This document shows positions 13,856 through 15,846 of a stretch of 15,846 nucleotides of DNA, piece after piece. The translations under genes were made by a program, and so were the position numbers. Below the pieces are notes generated by a model that was given only the letters and a program-made list of their open reading frames with translations, was not told the origin of the DNA and searched no databases. Each line of letters starts with the position of its first letter. The stretch's first letter is position 1. The stretch is from RUG11198 sp964600615 (lineage in GTDB: Bacteria > Bacillota_I > Bacilli_A > RF39 > UBA660): the NCBI GenBank assembly GCA_964600615.1, contig CAZRJK010000022.1, positions 1 through 15,846 on the forward strand, in the 5' to 3' direction.

Positions 13856-15100
13856 CTAATATAATTTTATATCTTTACATTTTTCTACTTTATATTTCCA
13901 ATATTCTTCGTGTAAGTTATACGATAATTCATTTATTTTATTAAAATATGATTGATATTCTTTATCTCCTAAATTTGATAATCCAATTACTATATACGGA
14001 TTATCTGCAAATATTATCGCCATATCGTGTAATGCAGAACCTGCCCAGCCACTTTTACTTGCTACTTTATAGTTATTCTTTCCTTTTATGAATTTAGGAT
14101 GTGATTTTAAGAAATTATTCATTAATGGTGTCCCATATTCTTCATTTTCAGTATAAAAACGATATAATTCTTCCATATAAATTGTTGCATCATGGGCATT
14201 TGTCACACCCCAATTTGTATTTTGAGTAAATATTCCTATTGTTCCTTTTTCTTGCCAAAATTTTAACATATTAACTCTTCCAAATCTATCCATAAGCATG
14301 TTATGAGCTGCATTATCACTATGAACTGTTGAATACTCAAGTAATGTTTTTACGTTATATTTTACATTTAATGGCTTATTTTTTAGTATTCCACTTCCTG
14401 TATTATAATATGCTGATGTATATGTTAATTCTTCATTTAAATCTATTTTACCAAGACTTGCCATTTCATATAAATATATATCTTTTGGTGCTTTAATTGA
14501 ACTTGCAGAAAATATATTTTGATTTGCATTATAACTTACTGTAAATCCAGTATATATATCTTTATATGTATAAGCAAAATAATTAATTGAACTATTATAA
14601 TAATTATTTATTTCGTTAATTACATTTTTTACACTATCTGGTAATTTATTCATATCTGTTTTAGAATTTAAACACTTTACTAATTCTGAAGCAGCAATAT
14701 TCTTTAATATGTTACTATCTACTTCTTTTCCTTCTTGTATTAGTATACTTTCCTCATTCTTTTTTTCTATTTTAAATATTGATTTTTCATATTCATTTAT
14801 TTTTTTCCCATAGAAAAAAGTTTTAGCGGATAGTAAACAAACCGCTACAAATATTAATATTGGAAGAATAAATTTTAATATATTTTTTTTCTTTTTGTTT
14901 ATCCCTATTTTCTCTTTTTTATTATCTTCATTATCTAGTGATATTATTGATTGTGTCTCTTTATATGTATTGATATTATCTGTTTGTATTTGTTCTATAT
15001 TTGTTTTTATAGTATCTTCGTTCATGTGAAATAATGGATTTTCATCTATCTCTTTTTCTTTAATAGGACTAAATATATTTAATGGATCATTATTATTCAT
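13856..15100 (-). CDS. Membrane-anchored class A beta-lactamase-like serine hydrolase
   Basis: A 414-aa protein with a long acidic cytoplasmic tail (1-70), one transmembrane helix (about 74-93), a short coiled or linker region and an extracellular domain of the serine beta-lactamase/PBP superfamily. The three motifs are present: SxxK as SSIK (Ser200, Lys203), SDN at 261-263, and KSG at 349-351. There is no omega-loop Glu motif I can be sure of, so a penicillin-hydrolysing role is doubtful; a D,D-peptidase or other cell-wall hydrolase is as likely. ATG 15100 follows a weak GTGATAAT site and its own promoter. The deacetylase starts 14 nt downstream of its stop, so the two surface enzymes are co-expressed and probably both act on the cell wall. 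Confidence 0.85.
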   Translation of the reverse strand: MNNNDPLNIFSPIKEKEIDENPLFHMNEDTIKTNIEQIQTDNINTYKETQSIISLDNEDNKKEKIGINKKKKNILKFILPILIFVAVCLLSAKTFFYGKKINEYEKSIFKIEKKNEESILIQEGKEVDSNILKNIAASELVKCLNSKTDMNKLPDSVKNVINEINNYYNSSINYFAYTYKDIYTGFTVSYNANQNIFSASSIKAPKDIYLYEMASLGKIDLNEELTYTSAYYNTGSGILKNKPLNVKYNVKTLLEYSTVHSDNAAHNMLMDRFGRVNMLKFWQEKGTIGIFTQNTNWGVTNAHDATIYMEELYRFYTENEEYGTPLMNNFLKSHPKFIKGKNNYKVASKSGWAGSALHDMAIIFADNPYIVIGLSNLGDKEYQSYFNKINELSYNLHEEYWKYKVEKCKDIKLY

Positions 15101-15125
15101 ATTATCACACTACTCTTCTATTATA

Positions 15126-15154
15126 ATTTTAGCATACAATGTTTCTTTATTCAA
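15126..15154 (-). promoter_or_regulatory. Promoter for the serine hydrolase-deacetylase-281-aa operon
   Basis: TTGAAT (15154-15149), 17-nt spacer, TAAAAT (15131-15126) with an extended -10 TG (TGCTAAAAT). Confidence 0.55.
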
Positions 15155-15156
15155 TT

Positions 15157-15181
15157 AAAAAATAGTATCTTTTTAATACTA
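15157..15181 (-). terminator. Rho-independent terminator after the 182-aa gene
   Basis: Short stem TAGTAT/ATACTA with a 7-nt loop followed by six T on the minus strand, 4 nt after the stop at 15186. The stem is weak, so leakage is possible. Confidence 0.55.
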
Positions 15182-15185
15182 ATTT

Positions 15186-15734
15186 TTATCTTCCTGCTCC
15201 CCCAGTTTTTTCATCTTGATTAATGGCTCCGTTGTACTTTTTATCTATTTTTTCTCTTAATTCATTTAGTTTCTTTTGAAATTCTTCTTTTTTTGTATTA
15301 TCTGTTATTTGACTAACAGCGGTTTGAGCTTCTGAAACACTTTGATATGTTTGATCTGTTTCTGCTTTTTTTACTAGTTCTTCAGCATTTGATATTTCTT
15401 TTTCTTTTATAATTATTTCATCTGCATTTTTCCAACATTCTGTATATGGTATATTTATGTCTAATTCCGTTATTAAATATACCATTAAATTTATTATTGT
15501 TGGTACTAAAAATACTATAGCACAATAAATTATTCTTTTGATAGATTTGGTTATATTTTTTTTTGCTTCATCATTAGATGCTATTATATTTTTAAACATA
15601 TCTATTGATATTATTATTATTAATCCAATAGGTATTGCTGTAAAAACTACATTTAATATTTTTTTTATAAATAATACTACTCTAAGTGTACCTGGTTCAT
15701 TACATACTTCAATTAAATGAAATAAATTAATCAT
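15186..15734 (-). CDS. Small membrane protein, VirB2/TrbC-like topology (182 aa)
   Basis: Two clear transmembrane segments (about residues 28-46 and 69-88) are separated by a short charged loop with DEAKKNITKSIKR. A hydrophilic, Glu/Lys/Gln-rich C-terminal half (about 105-182) is probably helical or coiled-coil and ends in a Gly-rich tail. The layout of a short N-terminal part with CNEPGTLR and two hydrophobic helices is reminiscent of VirB2/TrbC-like pilin subunits and of small membrane proteins common in low-GC Firmicutes, but no diagnostic motif lets me name it. ATG 15734 has RBS AGGTGATAGT and an excellent promoter. A weak terminator follows, so it may be a single-gene transcript. The function is unknown. 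Confidence 0.75.
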   Translation of the reverse strand: MINLFHLIEVCNEPGTLRVVLFIKKILNVVFTAIPIGLIIIISIDMFKNIIASNDEAKKNITKSIKRIIYCAIVFLVPTIINLMVYLITELDINIPYTECWKNADEIIIKEKEISNAEELVKKAETDQTYQSVSEAQTAVSQITDNTKKEEFQKKLNELREKIDKKYNGAINQDEKTGGAGR

Positions 15735-15752
15735 ACTATCACCTACTTGTTT

Positions 15753-15781
15753 ATTATAACATATTATTTAGTATATAACAA
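15753..15781 (-). promoter_or_regulatory. Strong promoter of the 182-aa membrane protein gene
   Basis: TTGTTA (15781-15776), 17-nt spacer, perfect TATAAT (15758-15753) preceded by TG one base upstream (TGTTATAAT). It starts at the end of the upstream coding region. Confidence 0.7.
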
Positions 15782-15846
15782 TTATTTTAAATTTAAATTT
15801 TCTGTGCTAATATCTTCTTTAGTTATTGTTTTTAATATATCTTTTC
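15782..15846 (-). CDS. C-terminal tail of an upstream gene (partial)
   Basis: The minus strand at the window edge is open for 20 codons (KDILKTITKEDISTENLNLK) before TAA at 15784-15782. The composition is like the neighbouring genes, and the stop is followed directly by the next promoter. Too little is visible to identify it, and a chance open stretch cannot be excluded. Confidence 0.4.
   Translation of the reverse strand, partial: KDILKTITKEDISTENLNLK

Noticed and set aside
12406..13944. Plus-strand ORFs opposite the deacetylase and its 5' junction
   Set aside because: The opposite strand encodes all CE4 motifs and Ig-like repeats; the leucine/isoleucine-rich translations are shadows.
1..15846. 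CRISPR arrays, rRNA or tRNA genes
   Set aside because: No regularly spaced repeats and no tRNA cloverleaf or rRNA segments were seen on either strand.

Overview
The window is very AT-rich DNA. Nearly every convincing gene is on the minus strand, with strong Shine-Dalgarno sites (AGGAGG, AAAGGTG) and TTGACA/TATAAT-type promoters. TGA is a stop (end of the S66 peptidase gene) and Trp is read from TGG, so the code is standard rather than the Mycoplasma code. This suggests a low-GC Firmicute, perhaps an uncultured gut Bacilli or RF39-like lineage. That placement is inference; there is no rRNA in the window.

Three parts can be seen. (1) Positions 1-1599: the 5' part of uvrB and an unknown 148-aa gene. 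(2) Positions 1861-11403: an accessory island between two copies of a direct repeat (1612-1860 and 11404-11651). The core 240 bp of the two copies are identical base for base. Each copy holds the last 54 codons of the unknown 281-aa gene, its terminator, and the promoter that drives the 148-aa gene. Without the island, the 281-aa gene and its terminator would sit directly upstream of the 148-aa gene and uvrB. (3) Positions 11487-15846: the complete 281-aa gene, a membrane-anchored polysaccharide deacetylase with Ig-like repeats, a membrane-anchored class A beta-lactamase-like serine hydrolase, a small membrane protein, and the tail of one more gene.

The island reads right to left. It starts with about 800 bp without long genes that contains a promoter, a 33-codon ORF with a good RBS and a terminator. 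A tightly packed operon follows: HAD phosphatase/nucleotidase-like, HPr-kinase-like P-loop protein, radical SAM protein with a Cys-rich SPASM-like tail, a 444-aa protein that looks like a degenerate arginyl-tRNA synthetase, an S66 (LdcA/MccF-like) peptidase, and a GT-B glycosyltransferase. Next, from its own near-consensus promoter, come a full-length arginyl-tRNA synthetase, a UDP-glucose 6-dehydrogenase and a small chimeric ORF that runs into the left repeat.

This set does not match a pathway I can name. One working hypothesis is a small peptide- or nucleotide-type specialised metabolite. In it, the 33-aa peptide or an amino acid is modified by the radical SAM, kinase-like and aaRS-like enzymes and possibly glycosylated with UDP-glucuronate made by Ugd. 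A spare ArgRS and an MccF-like peptidase would protect the host. The domain calls rest on visible motifs; the pathway is inference.
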